DNA of 64,000 bases, from contig NZ_CP073318.1 in the NCBI RefSeq assembly GCF_018263855.1, forward strand, positions 3,038,001-3,102,000, written 5' to 3'. This DNA comes from Kutzneria sp. CA-103260 (lineage in GTDB: Bacteria > Actinomycetota > Actinomycetes > Mycobacteriales > Pseudonocardiaceae). The notes beneath the pieces are model-generated. The model worked only from the letters and a program-made list of their open reading frames with translations, made no database searches and was not told where the DNA came from. This document shows positions 25,542 to 32,989 of this stretch, piece after piece. Position numbers and translations under genes: made by a program. Position 1 is the stretch's first letter, and each line of letters opens with the position of its first letter.

Positions 25542-26942
25542 TCATTGGGACAGCGTCGTGCAGGTGAGCTTGGGCTCCGCCGGGGAGGAACCAGGGGAGC
25601 CCGCGACCAGGCCGAAGCTGGTGGAGGTGTTGGCGGCCAGCACCGCGTTCCACGACGCGTTGCGCACCACCAGCACCGAACCCTGCTGGGAGAAGGTGCC
25701 GTTCCACAGGCTCGTCACCCGCTGACCGCCGGGTAGTCGCCAGGTGACCTGCCAACCCGTGAGCTGCGAACTGGTCAGGTTGGTGATCGTCACCGCCGCC
25801 TGGTAGCCCGACGACCAACTGTTCATCACGTCGTAGCGAGCCGAGCACGCCCCACCGGTGGACACCGGATCGGCGGCGCTCGACGTGGTCGTAGGCGGGG
25901 CCGACACGACCACCGACGACGAGCCGGTCGACCGCGCCGGCGAGGCCACCGGGCGGACACCGAACTGCTGCGCGACCAGCAGACTGACCGCCACCACCGC
26001 GGCCACCACTGGCACCCCCAACGCCAGCCACCGACCCACCGGCGAACCCCGCCGCTGTTCCGGCAACGCCGGCATCCGCTGCGTGCCCGGCGGCACCGGC
26101 GCGGCCGGCGGAGGTGGCGAACCGGCCAGGACCTGCTCGAACCGGCTCGCCACCTCCGCCATCGTCGGACGCTTCTCCGGATCGCGCCCCAGCATCTCCA
26201 CCAGCAGATCCGCCACGGCGCCGCCGCGCCTCGGCGGCGTGATCTCCCCGTAGGCGACCTGGTGCAGCAGCGCGATCGTGTTCTGGTCGATCCCGTACGG
26301 CGGCTTGCCCTCGAAAGCCGCGTACAGCGTCGAACCCAGCGAGAACACGTCCGACCGCGGGCTGCTCTCCGACCCGGTCGCCACCTCCGGCGCGAGGTAG
26401 GCCGGAGTGCCCGCGAGAATGCCCGCCGCGGTCACCGCCCCATCGTCGGACGCCCGCGCGATCCCGAAATCCGTGATCTTGGCCGTGCCGTCGTCGGCCA
26501 ACAGGATGTTGTCCGGCTTCACGTCCCGGTGCACGATGCCCAGCTCATGGGCCGCGGCCAGCGCCGAGGCCACCTGGAAGCCGATCGTGGCCACCTCGGT
26601 TGGCTGCAGCACACCCTTGGTCTCCACGACCTCGGACAGGCTCTTCGAGGGCAGGTACTCCATCACCAGGCACGGCCGTCCGTCGTGCTCGACCACGTCG
26701 TGCACCGAGATCGCGTTGGGATGCTGCAGCCGCGCGGTGATCCGGCCCTCCCGCTTGGCCCGGTCCACCGCCTCCTGCTCCGAGGCGTCGTCGGGCGACA
26801 GCCCACGCACCACCACCAGCTTCAGCGCGACCACCCGGTCCAGCCGCTCGTCGCGCGCCCGCCAGACCGCGCCCATCGAGCCACGGCCGATGCACGACAC
26901 CAAGCGGTAGCGCCCGTCGATCAACTCACCACTGTCCGGCAC
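25542..26942 (-). CDS. Membrane Ser/Thr protein kinase with extracellular CBM2-like domain
   Basis: A 466-aa PknB-type kinase. The cytoplasmic catalytic domain (residues 10-270) has GRGSMGAVWRA, the catalytic Lys in ALKLVVV, HRDVKPDN, DFGIAR and APEVATG. A Pro-rich juxtamembrane region and one membrane helix (about 310-330) lead to a Ser/Thr linker. A C-terminal family 2 carbohydrate-binding module follows (about 365-460): it begins CSARYDV, has the surface Trp positions NSWSSGYQ, SLWNGTF and ASWNAVL, and ends LTCTTL so that two Cys can form the CBM2 disulfide. The kinase probably senses polysaccharide at the cell surface. GTG 26942 has AGGAAG 5 nt upstream. Confidence 0.9.
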   Translation of the reverse strand: MPDSGELIDGRYRLVSCIGRGSMGAVWRARDERLDRVVALKLVVVRGLSPDDASEQEAVDRAKREGRITARLQHPNAISVHDVVEHDGRPCLVMEYLPSKSLSEVVETKGVLQPTEVATIGFQVASALAAAHELGIVHRDVKPDNILLADDGTAKITDFGIARASDDGAVTAAGILAGTPAYLAPEVATGSESSPRSDVFSLGSTLYAAFEGKPPYGIDQNTIALLHQVAYGEITPPRRGGAVADLLVEMLGRDPEKRPTMAEVASRFEQVLAGSPPPPAAPVPPGTQRMPALPEQRRGSPVGRWLALGVPVVAAVVAVSLLVAQQFGVRPVASPARSTGSSSVVVSAPPTTTSSAADPVSTGGACSARYDVMNSWSSGYQAAVTITNLTSSQLTGWQVTWRLPGGQRVTSLWNGTFSQQGSVLVVRNASWNAVLAANTSTSFGLVAGSPGSSPAEPKLTCTTLSQ

Positions 26943-27081
26943 ACCGCTTCCTACGCGGCGATCGGCAAACCGGATCAGTGAACCCGAAGCGGGCCTCGGA
27001 CGTCTCCCTCACAGAGACCCATCACGCACGTCCGCTAGCATTCGCCCACCCCGACACCGACTGCGAGACGGCCGACCCCCC

Positions 27082-27738
27082 ATGCCCGAGCACATGACGG
27101 TCCACCTGCCCGCACCACTGGCCCTGTTACGCCGTGGCCTCCAGCACCTGCTGGAGTCGACACTGGTCCCGCTCGGCCTGTTCTACATCGTGTTCACCCT
27201 CGTCGGCCTCCAGGGCGCGCTGTTCGCCGCCCTCGGCTGGTCGCTGGCGGCGCTCGCGCGCCGCGTCGTGCTGCGCAAGGAGATCCCCGCCGTGCTGTGG
27301 GTGACCACGGCACTGCTCTGCGTGCGCACGCTCATCGGCTACCTCACCGGCAGCGTCTTCCTCTACTTCCTGCAGCCGACCGTGCAGAACTTCGCCTTCG
27401 CCGCGATCCTGCTGGCCACCCTGCCGCTCAACCGGCCGCTGCTGGCCAAGCTGGCCGACGACTTCTGCGCGTTCCCCACCACCATCAGCGGCCACCCGCA
27501 CGTGCAGCGCTTCTTCCGCCAGGTCTCGTTCCTGTGGGCGCTGGTGTTCATCACCAACGGCGTCACCACGCTGTGGGCCCTGGCCAGCGCCACCGTCGGC
27601 AACTTCCTGATGGTCAGCACCGCCGGCTCCTACAGCATGGTCGCCCTCGGCATCGCCGTGTCCCTGCTCTGGTTCCGCCGCCTGCTGAAGGCCCACGGCA
27701 TCACGCTGCGCCTGGGCAACAAGACCGTCACCGCCTAG
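27082..27738 (+). CDS. VC0807-family integral membrane protein
   Basis: A 218-aa protein with about six hydrophobic helices. The pattern VPLGLFYIVFTLVGLQGALFAALGW, then a loop RRVVLRKEIP and later QRFFRQVSFLWALVFITNGV, is like the VC0807 family, distantly related to septation protein A. Function is unknown. The start may be ATG 27082 or ATG 27094; neither has a clear ribosome-binding site. The end overlaps the convergent acetyltransferase by 4 bp. Confidence 0.75.
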   Translation: MPEHMTVHLPAPLALLRRGLQHLLESTLVPLGLFYIVFTLVGLQGALFAALGWSLAALARRVVLRKEIPAVLWVTTALLCVRTLIGYLTGSVFLYFLQPTVQNFAFAAILLATLPLNRPLLAKLADDFCAFPTTISGHPHVQRFFRQVSFLWALVFITNGVTTLWALASATVGNFLMVSTAGSYSMVALGIAVSLLWFRRLLKAHGITLRLGNKTVTA

Positions 27739-28214
27739 ACCAGGCGCTTCTCGAACCAGTGATCCGCGTACGGCGAGTCGTTGAACGCCGGGATCTCGAC
27801 ATAACCATGGCGCGCGTACAACCGGCGCGCCTCGACCAGGTCCTTCCGCGTGTCCAGGCGGGCGGTCGTCAGGCCAAGGCCGACGGCCGCCCGTTCCAGT
27901 TCCGCCAGCAGCGCCGCGCCGCCACCTCGGCCCCGTAGCGACGGACGCAGGAACACCCGGGTCAGCTCGGCGATGCCGGGGGAGAGGACCCGGAAACCGC
28001 CGCAGCCGGCCAACTCGCCGTCGTAGGAGGCGGCCAGCAGCAGGCCGGTCGGCGGCACCAGGTCGTGGCTGGGCTCCTCGACCAGCACCTGGTCCACCAC
28101 CTCGGGCGCCTGCGGCCGGCCCCAGTAGCGGTCGACGATCTCCGTGTAGTACTCCCGCAGCAGGCCGAGACCCACCGGCCCGTCCGGGTCCACCGCCTCG
28201 ACTGTCCACGCCAC
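27735..28214 (-). CDS. GNAT family N-acetyltransferase
   Basis: A 159-aa GNAT enzyme. The acetyl-CoA motif is LTRVFLRPSLRGRGGGAALLAELE, followed by LDTRKDLVEARRLYARHGYVEI. The GTG at 28214 is the only reasonable start (no in-frame ATG near) and has AGGA 7 nt upstream. It is divergent from the SRPBCC gene at 28305. The substrate is unknown. Confidence 0.85.
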   Translation of the reverse strand: MAWTVEAVDPDGPVGLGLLREYYTEIVDRYWGRPQAPEVVDQVLVEEPSHDLVPPTGLLLAASYDGELAGCGGFRVLSPGIAELTRVFLRPSLRGRGGGAALLAELERAAVGLGLTTARLDTRKDLVEARRLYARHGYVEIPAFNDSPYADHWFEKRLV

Positions 28215-28291
28215 GGCGGCATCCTGACCGATCTTCGTCCGTCGGACCAGCGGATTTCGCGCATGCCGTTGCCAGCATATTCCTCTACGGC

Positions 28292-28297
28292 TATATT
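28292..28297 (+). promoter_or_regulatory. -10 box of a leaderless promoter (SRPBCC gene)
   Basis: TATATT lies 7 nt before the ATG at 28305 with no ribosome-binding site between, in a short AT-rich stretch. Confidence 0.5.
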
Positions 28298-28304
28298 CGC
28301 CGCC

Positions 28305-29045
28305 ATGGACCCGACACTCGGCACCCACCACGACGGCCGCCCGGCCCTGCGCATCGAACGCCACCTCAAGCACCCGCCCGAGCTCGTCTGGCGCGCCATC
28401 ACCGAACCCGAGCAGCTCAACGCCTGGTACCCGATGAAGGCGCTGTCCATCGACCTGCGGGTGGGCGGCCGCATCGAGTTCGACGGCATGCACGCCGTGG
28501 TCACCCAGCTCGACCCGCCCAAGGTCTTCGCCTTCTCCGAACACGCCCCGCCCCAGATGACCCGGGAGAGCGACGACCTCATCCACTTCGAGCTCACCGC
28601 CGACGGCTCCGGCTGCCGGCTCGTGTTCACCCACGTCTTCGACGACCGCCCCGCCGCCGCCAGCTACGCCAGCGGCTGGACCGTCTGCCTCAACGCCCTC
28701 GAAGCCCTCGTGCACGGCGACTCGGAATTCCGCATGGAACGGCCCTCCGACGCCCATCACGAGCAGCTCATCCACCAGTTCGGGCTGGACCAGGGGACCG
28801 TCTCCCGGATCGGCGACGGCTGGCAGGTGCGGTTCGAACGCCAGCTCACCCGGCCCGTCGACGTCGTCCAGGCGGCACTGGGGGAGTTGGACGCCGATCC
28901 CTCCGTGCACATCGAACTCTCCCAAGGCACCGGGCACGGCGCGCGGCTCGAACTCACCCGGACCATCGCCAGCGAAGCCGACGCCGACCTCTACGGCTGG
29001 CGGCAGCGCATCGAAGACCTGGTCCTCCGGATCACAGCCGGCTGA
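28305..29045 (+). CDS. SRPBCC (AHSA1-like) domain protein
   Basis: A 246-aa protein. The N-terminal AHSA1/START-like domain has LRIERHLKHPPELVWRAITEPEQLNAWYP and SGWTVCLNALEALVHG. A second domain of similar length starts near 150 (GDGWQVRFERQLTRPVDVVQAALGEL), suggesting two tandem SRPBCC folds, the second degenerate. These domains bind hydrophobic ligands; no enzyme activity is implied. The 3' end overlaps the convergent kinase-like gene by 14 bp. Confidence 0.82.
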   Translation: MDPTLGTHHDGRPALRIERHLKHPPELVWRAITEPEQLNAWYPMKALSIDLRVGGRIEFDGMHAVVTQLDPPKVFAFSEHAPPQMTRESDDLIHFELTADGSGCRLVFTHVFDDRPAAASYASGWTVCLNALEALVHGDSEFRMERPSDAHHEQLIHQFGLDQGTVSRIGDGWQVRFERQLTRPVDVVQAALGELDADPSVHIELSQGTGHGARLELTRTIASEADADLYGWRQRIEDLVLRITAG

Positions 29046-29871
29046 GCGCCGCCTCCAGGAACTCGTCCCGACGCGCGTTCAGGGTCGGCCCGTCCAGGTC
29101 GTCCCGACCCTGATCCGCGGCCACCGCCAGCCACGCCGACACGTCCGGCGGCGTGCTCAGGGACGCCACCACATCCCAATACGCCAGGTCCGGGGCCGAG
29201 CGACCGGCCTCGTCCTGCCAGCCGGCCAGCACCAGATCGGCCGCCTCCGCGCCGTACATCAGGTTGACCTCGCACCGCAGCTCGCCGAAGTCCACACCGG
29301 GATGGCCGACGCCGGCGCAGTCCCAGTCGACGACCGCCGTCAGCTCGCCGTCGTGCCACATCGTGTTGCCCTGCCACAGATCCCCATGCAGCAGAACGGT
29401 CGGATGCGGCGGCACACGACGCTCCCGGACGGCCTGTGCCGCCGCCAACAGCAGGGGAGAGGCGCCTTCACGCGCCCGCCACGCCTCGAAGTCCTCGCCC
29501 TCGATCGGACGGCGCCGGACCGGCAAATCCTTGGTGGGGGCCAACTCCACGGCATGGATCTTCGCCGCGGCGACACCGAGCGCGTGCAGTCGGGTCGGAG
29601 ACGGTGTGCGCGGAATCTTGCTGGTACCGACAACCACCGACATCAACAGGCCCTGGTCGCCGAGGTCGAGCACCCGTGGCGCCGGCACGCCGTGCTCGGC
29701 GGCGGCCGTCAGCGCCGCGACCTCCGTGTCGAAGGGACCCCGGTCGTTGAGCACGGCCTGTCGGCCGTCGGCGAACGTCAACAGCCACGGCGAGCCGCCT
29801 TCGCGCAGACCCTCGCGCGAGACCACGTCGGATTCCGGCCACATGATCGCGAACCGTAGGGGAGAGCCCAT
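29032..29871 (-). CDS. Aminoglycoside phosphotransferase-family kinase
   Basis: A 279-aa APH-fold phosphotransferase. The catalytic loop is LLHGDLWQGNTMWH, the metal motif is VVDWDCAGVGHP, and the N-lobe is short (LLTFADGRQAVLNDRG). Such enzymes phosphorylate antibiotics, sugars or other small hydroxyl compounds; this one cannot be assigned a substrate or called a resistance gene. The ATG at 29871 is chosen over ATG 29844 and TTG 29883; none has a strong ribosome-binding site. Confidence 0.82.
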   Translation of the reverse strand: MGSPLRFAIMWPESDVVSREGLREGGSPWLLTFADGRQAVLNDRGPFDTEVAALTAAAEHGVPAPRVLDLGDQGLLMSVVVGTSKIPRTPSPTRLHALGVAAAKIHAVELAPTKDLPVRRRPIEGEDFEAWRAREGASPLLLAAAQAVRERRVPPHPTVLLHGDLWQGNTMWHDGELTAVVDWDCAGVGHPGVDFGELRCEVNLMYGAEAADLVLAGWQDEAGRSAPDLAYWDVVASLSTPPDVSAWLAVAADQGRDDLDGPTLNARRDEFLEAALSRL

Positions 29872-29909
29872 ACTGACGGCCAACCATTTCCACCCAGGGG
29901 AGTCGTCCC

Positions 29910-30704
29910 ATCGACATCGTCACCAGGCTTCGTCATGCCGGCTGCGTCTTCGCCGAGGACGAGGCCGCGCTGTTGCTGGCAGCCGCCGCTTCGCCCGCCG
30001 AGCTGGAGTCCATGGTGGACAGACGCGTCGGGGGAGAGCCATTGGAGTACATCGTCGGCTGGGCCGAGTTCCGCGGCCTCCGCATCGCCGTCGAGCCCGG
30101 CGTGTTCGTCCCGCGCCGCCGGACCGAGTTCATGGTGGAGCGGGCGTCGGCGCTGGTGTCACCCGGCGGGGTGATCGTCGACCTGTGCTGCGGCACCGGG
30201 GCGATCGGCGTTGCCGTAGCGACCGATATGTCCGAATTCGAGTTGTACGCGGGGGAGATCGACCCAGCAGCCGTCCGCTGCGCCCGCCGTAATGTCGAGC
30301 CGGTTGGCGGACAGGTGTTCCAGGGCGATCTGTACGACGCCTTGCCGGCGGAGATCCGCGGCCGGGTCGACGTGCTGCTGGTGAACGCCCCGTACGTGCC
30401 GACCGACGAGATCGGGATGATGCCGCCCGAGGCACGTGAGCATGAGGCCCGGGTGGCCCTGGACGGCGGCTCGGACGGCCTGGATCTGCATCGCCGAGTC
30501 GCCGCCGACGCCTCAGCGTGGCTCAGGCCCGGCGGACACGTGCTCATCGAGACCAGCGTTCGCCAGGCGGCCTCCACAGCGCGTTTGCTCACCGCCGCCG
30601 GCCTGACCGCCGGGGTAGCGCACTCAGAAGACGTCGACGGCACGATCGCGGTGGGCCGCCGCCCGGTCAGCTCCGCCTACGACGGGGACCCGTCAGAGCA
30701 CTGA
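29910..30704 (+). CDS. PrmC/HemK-like protein N5-glutamine methyltransferase, apparent ATC start
   Basis: A 264-aa class I methyltransferase of the actinobacterial PrmC-related group. It has a short helical N domain (TRLRHAGCVFAEDEAALLLAA), GEPLEYIVGWAEFRGLRIAVE, motif I VDLCCGTGAIGVAVA, and the active-site motif as NAPY (VLLVNAPYVPTDE) where PrmC has NPPY. Between the in-frame stop at 29874 and TTG 29973 there is no ATG, GTG or TTG. A start at TTG 29973 would delete the conserved first helices. AGGGGAG (29896-29902) sits 7 nt before ATC 29910, exactly where homologues start with Met. The start is therefore inferred to be ATC, unless there is a sequence error. Confidence 0.8.
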   Translation: MDIVTRLRHAGCVFAEDEAALLLAAAASPAELESMVDRRVGGEPLEYIVGWAEFRGLRIAVEPGVFVPRRRTEFMVERASALVSPGGVIVDLCCGTGAIGVAVATDMSEFELYAGEIDPAAVRCARRNVEPVGGQVFQGDLYDALPAEIRGRVDVLLVNAPYVPTDEIGMMPPEAREHEARVALDGGSDGLDLHRRVAADASAWLRPGGHVLIETSVRQAASTARLLTAAGLTAGVAHSEDVDGTIAVGRRPVSSAYDGDPSEH

Positions 30705-31245
30705 GGTCGATCGTGACCTCATGGCCGCCAACGACGCCGGTGTAGGTGCCGGTGATCGGTGACGTGAAGTGGTACTGACCGGTGTCGTCGAGGGTGTAGA
30801 CGGTCAGACTGTGCGGGTTCTCCTGGAGGTCGATCACCCAAGTGGTCGGGATGCCGTTGGCCGCGTATTCGGCGGGCTTCTTGATGTAGTCACGAGCAGC
30901 CGACTCGCCGGGCGACACGATCTCGACAGCGAGCAGAATCTCGTCGCCACGCACGCGCACCTGGTCACCGACCTCCGACGAGCACACCACGAGGTCTGGA
31001 ATCCGCCGAGGCGACGGGCCGGTCAGTTCGGCCTCGAACTCCACCATCGCTTCCAGCTCATCTGGCAGCTGTTCGTCCAGGCAGTTCGCCAGGCGACGGG
31101 CCGCTTTGATGTGCGGGCCAGCAAGGCGGATCATCACGAGCAGTCGACCGTCCTCGATCTCCAAGCGGTGCGAGCTGTCGGTAGGCAGCCCGTCGAATTC
31201 CTCGATGCTGATCGGCAGGCCCTCACGCGCGAGTCCTGAGCTCAC
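30667..31245 (-). CDS. Uma2 family (DUF820) putative endonuclease
   Basis: A 192-aa protein of the Uma2/DUF820 group, which has a PD-(D/E)XK restriction-like fold. Visible are LPISIEEFDGLPTDSSHRLEIEDGRLLVM, then RIPDLVVCSSE (Asp) and EILLAVEIVSPGESAARDYIKKPAEYAANGI (the E-x-V-S-P...D-x-x-K-x-x-x-Y signature). Its cellular role is unknown; copies are often numerous in actinobacteria and cyanobacteria. The GTG at 31245 has GGAG 8 nt upstream. Its end overlaps the convergent methyltransferase by 38 bp. Confidence 0.85.
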   Translation of the reverse strand: MSSGLAREGLPISIEEFDGLPTDSSHRLEIEDGRLLVMIRLAGPHIKAARRLANCLDEQLPDELEAMVEFEAELTGPSPRRIPDLVVCSSEVGDQVRVRGDEILLAVEIVSPGESAARDYIKKPAEYAANGIPTTWVIDLQENPHSLTVYTLDDTGQYHFTSPITGTYTGVVGGHEVTIDLSALTGPRRRRS

Positions 31246-31332
31246 TGGGCACGCTCCGATCGGTTGGGTCAACGGGGACGCCCTCAGCATGCCGCAACTC
31301 TGACGACAGGACTGAGCCGAATGGCCTAGCGG

Positions 31333-31366
31333 GTGATCTTTGACGCCGGAGGAGGGTCAAGATCAC
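31333..31366. repeat. Imperfect inverted repeat next to the dif-like site
   Basis: GTGATCTTTGAC (31333-31344) pairs with GTCAAGATCAC (31356-31366) with one bulged T. It ends 4 bp before the dif-like site at 31371, so it could be an accessory protein site or a terminator. Confidence 0.5.
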
Positions 31367-31370
31367 TACT

Positions 31371-31398
31371 ACTTAACATAATGTAGATTATCGGCCTT
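31371..31398 (-). other. XerC/XerD recombination site (dif-like)
   Basis: Read on the minus strand the 28 bp are AAGGCCGATAA, a 6-bp centre TCTACA, and TTATGTTAAGT. The last arm matches 10 of 11 positions of the E. coli dif XerD arm (TTATGTTAAAT). The first matches 6 of 11 of the XerC arm, including the terminal ATAA. The arm/6-bp/arm geometry is that of dif. If it is the chromosomal dif, this window lies at the replication terminus. Otherwise it is a core site of the neighbouring recombinase. Confidence 0.6.
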
Positions 31399-31626
31399 AT
31401 GTCTCACGGCGTCTCAGCCTGGACTGAAGGCGTCTGAAACGGCCGCCTGGGCGTCAGATTCGCCCGTACGGACAACCTGCTCCGTGGCGTGTGCGCCGAC
31501 GGCTGTCGTCGGCGTGATGGCGTCCGGGACAGGCCGGACGGGTCGACAGGGCGCTCAGTGGCGGTGTGAGCACGGCAGATCCCCCAGGAGAGACCGCCGA
31601 GTAGCCCGCCCTAGGCAAGCGGACTT

Positions 31627-31654
31627 TTCATGCATAATGGCGATTATGCAGCAA
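31627..31654. other. Second dif-like/recombinase core site
   Basis: TTCATGCATAA, spacer TGGCGA, TTATGCAGCAA. Its core CATAATGGCGATTAT (31633-31647) differs from the first site's CATAATGTAGATTAT (31377-31391) at only two of 15 positions, in the same orientation and 256 bp away. It also forms an 8-bp-arm palindrome, TGCATAAT-GGCG-ATTATGCA. Confidence 0.5.
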
Positions 31655-31705
31655 AACGGACAGTGAACGGTCCAGTGTAGATCAGCGGACCCAGGGGAGT
31701 CACGC

Positions 31706-31894
31706 ATGTCGGACGAGGCCGCCGTGACACCTTCGCCGCACTGGATGGACGGGAGCGAGGAGCGACTGCTTGGACCACTCCCCGGCTCGCGGTATCGCCC
31801 CACTGCCCCGCCCTGGACGAGCGCAGCGGTCGGACCTGCTCGCCGAGGCCGGCTCCCCCGTGCCGCTTCCCTGGACGCCCATGGCCCGGGCTGA
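31706..31894 (+). CDS. Possible small protein upstream of the recombinase
   Basis: A 62-aa reading frame starting MSDEAAVTPSPHWMDGSEERL. AGGGGAG sits 6 nt before its ATG, the best ribosome-binding site in this region. The second half has poor coding character, and an overlapping frame (about 31770-31973) looks equally plausible, so this may be a frameshifted remnant. Its position just upstream of a recombinase would suit a directionality factor, but nothing in the sequence shows that. Confidence 0.3.
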   Translation: MSDEAAVTPSPHWMDGSEERLLGPLPGSRYRPTAPPWTSAAVGPARRGRLPRAASLDAHGPG

Positions 31895-31969
31895 CACGAC
31901 CGGCGGGAAGAACTCCAAGATCACCATCGTGCGCGCAAAACTGTCAGAGGTGTGCTGTACAAGATCCAC

Positions 31970-32959
31970 ATGAGGCTTGTGGACGCGCAGCAGGCGTTCT
32001 TCGCGGCCCGGCGGCCGCGCAAGGACTCGCCGCACACGACCGACGCCTACCGGCGCGACCTGGCGGGGATCACGGCGCTGCTGGTGGAGGAGATCGGCGG
32101 CGAGCCGGAGATGCTGCTGGTGGAGGACCTGACGGCGCAGTCGTTGCGGACAGCGTTCGGCGCGTTCGCGGACACCCACGCCAAGTCCTCGGTGCTGCGG
32201 GCCTGGTCGACCTGGAACCAGTTCCTGACCTTCTGCGTGGCCGACGGCCTGCTGCCGGGCAACCCGATCGGCGCGGTGGCCCGCCCGCGCACCCCTCCCC
32301 TGTCACCCAAGCCGTTGCGCGGCGAGGACACGCCGGAGCAGCTGCTGAAGGCGGCGGCGCACGGCGACCGCAAGGCCCGGGACCCGTGGCCGGAGCGGGA
32401 CGTGCTGGTGATCGCACTGGGCCTGCTGGCCGGTCTGCGCAGCGCGGAGATGCGCACTCTCACGGTGAACTCCCTGGTGGGGCGGCCGGGTGAGATGCGG
32501 CTGCACGTCCACGGCAAGGGCAGCCGGGACCGGTCGATCCCGGTGGAGCCGTCGATGGAGAAGGTGATCGACGCCTACCTGGCGTCGTGCCGGACCCGGT
32601 TCCCACAGGAACGGTTCGGGCGCGGCGCTCCCCTGCTGCGGGACCGTTCGGGCGGGGCGATCGGTCGCGGGGCGCTGGAGTACCTGGTGAAGTCGTGTTA
32701 CCGGTGGGCGGGTCTGCACGACCGGGTGCCGGTGGGAGCGAGTCTGCACGCGCTGCGCCACACCTTCGCGACGCGGTTGGCCGAGGACGGGGCGACGGCG
32801 TCGGAGATCATGGCTCTGCTGGGCCACGCGAGCCTGGCCACGAGCCAGAACTACATCGAGGCCACCGGTCGGGAGCAGCGGGCGGCGGTGGCGAGCAACC
32901 GGACGTACCGTGCGCTCGAGGATGTCGAGACTCCCCCGTCGGCGTCGACCCCATCGTGA
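31970..32959 (+). CDS. Tyrosine recombinase (XerC/XerD-like)
   Basis: A 329-aa site-specific recombinase. The N-terminal SAM-like core-binding domain (residues 1-100) includes SPHTTDAYRRDLAGITALL. The catalytic domain has the full set: Arg in GLLAGLRSAEMRTL, Lys in HVHGKGSRDRSIPV, HxxR in LHALRHTFATRL, His in LLGHASL, and the nucleophile Tyr in SQNYIEATG. The size and layout fit XerC/D or an integrase of a small element. No phage or conjugation genes are nearby. It lies downstream of two dif-like sites, so they are its likely substrates. ATG 31970 fits the fold; an in-frame GTG at 31952 would add 6 residues. Confidence 0.88.
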   Translation: MRLVDAQQAFFAARRPRKDSPHTTDAYRRDLAGITALLVEEIGGEPEMLLVEDLTAQSLRTAFGAFADTHAKSSVLRAWSTWNQFLTFCVADGLLPGNPIGAVARPRTPPLSPKPLRGEDTPEQLLKAAAHGDRKARDPWPERDVLVIALGLLAGLRSAEMRTLTVNSLVGRPGEMRLHVHGKGSRDRSIPVEPSMEKVIDAYLASCRTRFPQERFGRGAPLLRDRSGGAIGRGALEYLVKSCYRWAGLHDRVPVGASLHALRHTFATRLAEDGATASEIMALLGHASLATSQNYIEATGREQRAAVASNRTYRALEDVETPPSASTPS

Positions 32960-32989
32960 GTCGACACCGTGTGACACGAGGAGGAGCGA

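Larger units (their letters stand above)
31246..31705. other. AT-rich intergenic region with recombination-like sites
   Basis: No convincing gene is seen in these 460 bp. GC falls well below the neighbourhood around 31360-31410 and 31620-31660. The stretch holds an interrupted hairpin (31333-31366), two dif-like sites (31371-31398 and 31627-31654), and three copies of GGCGTC between 31400 and 31460. It separates the Uma2 gene from a tyrosine recombinase gene. Confidence 0.7.

Noticed and set aside
29032-29871. Antibiotic resistance by the APH-family kinase
   Set aside because: The fold is clear, but the family covers many non-antibiotic substrates, and nothing in the context points to resistance.
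31770-31973. A 67-codon frame overlapping the small frame at 31706 and the recombinase start
   Set aside because: It has no ribosome-binding site or family match. It is mentioned only as a sign of a possible frameshift in that region.
31246-32959. A prophage or integrative conjugative element around the recombinase
   Set aside because: There are no capsid, terminase, relaxase, replication or transfer genes on either side, and no tRNA attachment site. The flanking genes look like ordinary chromosome.
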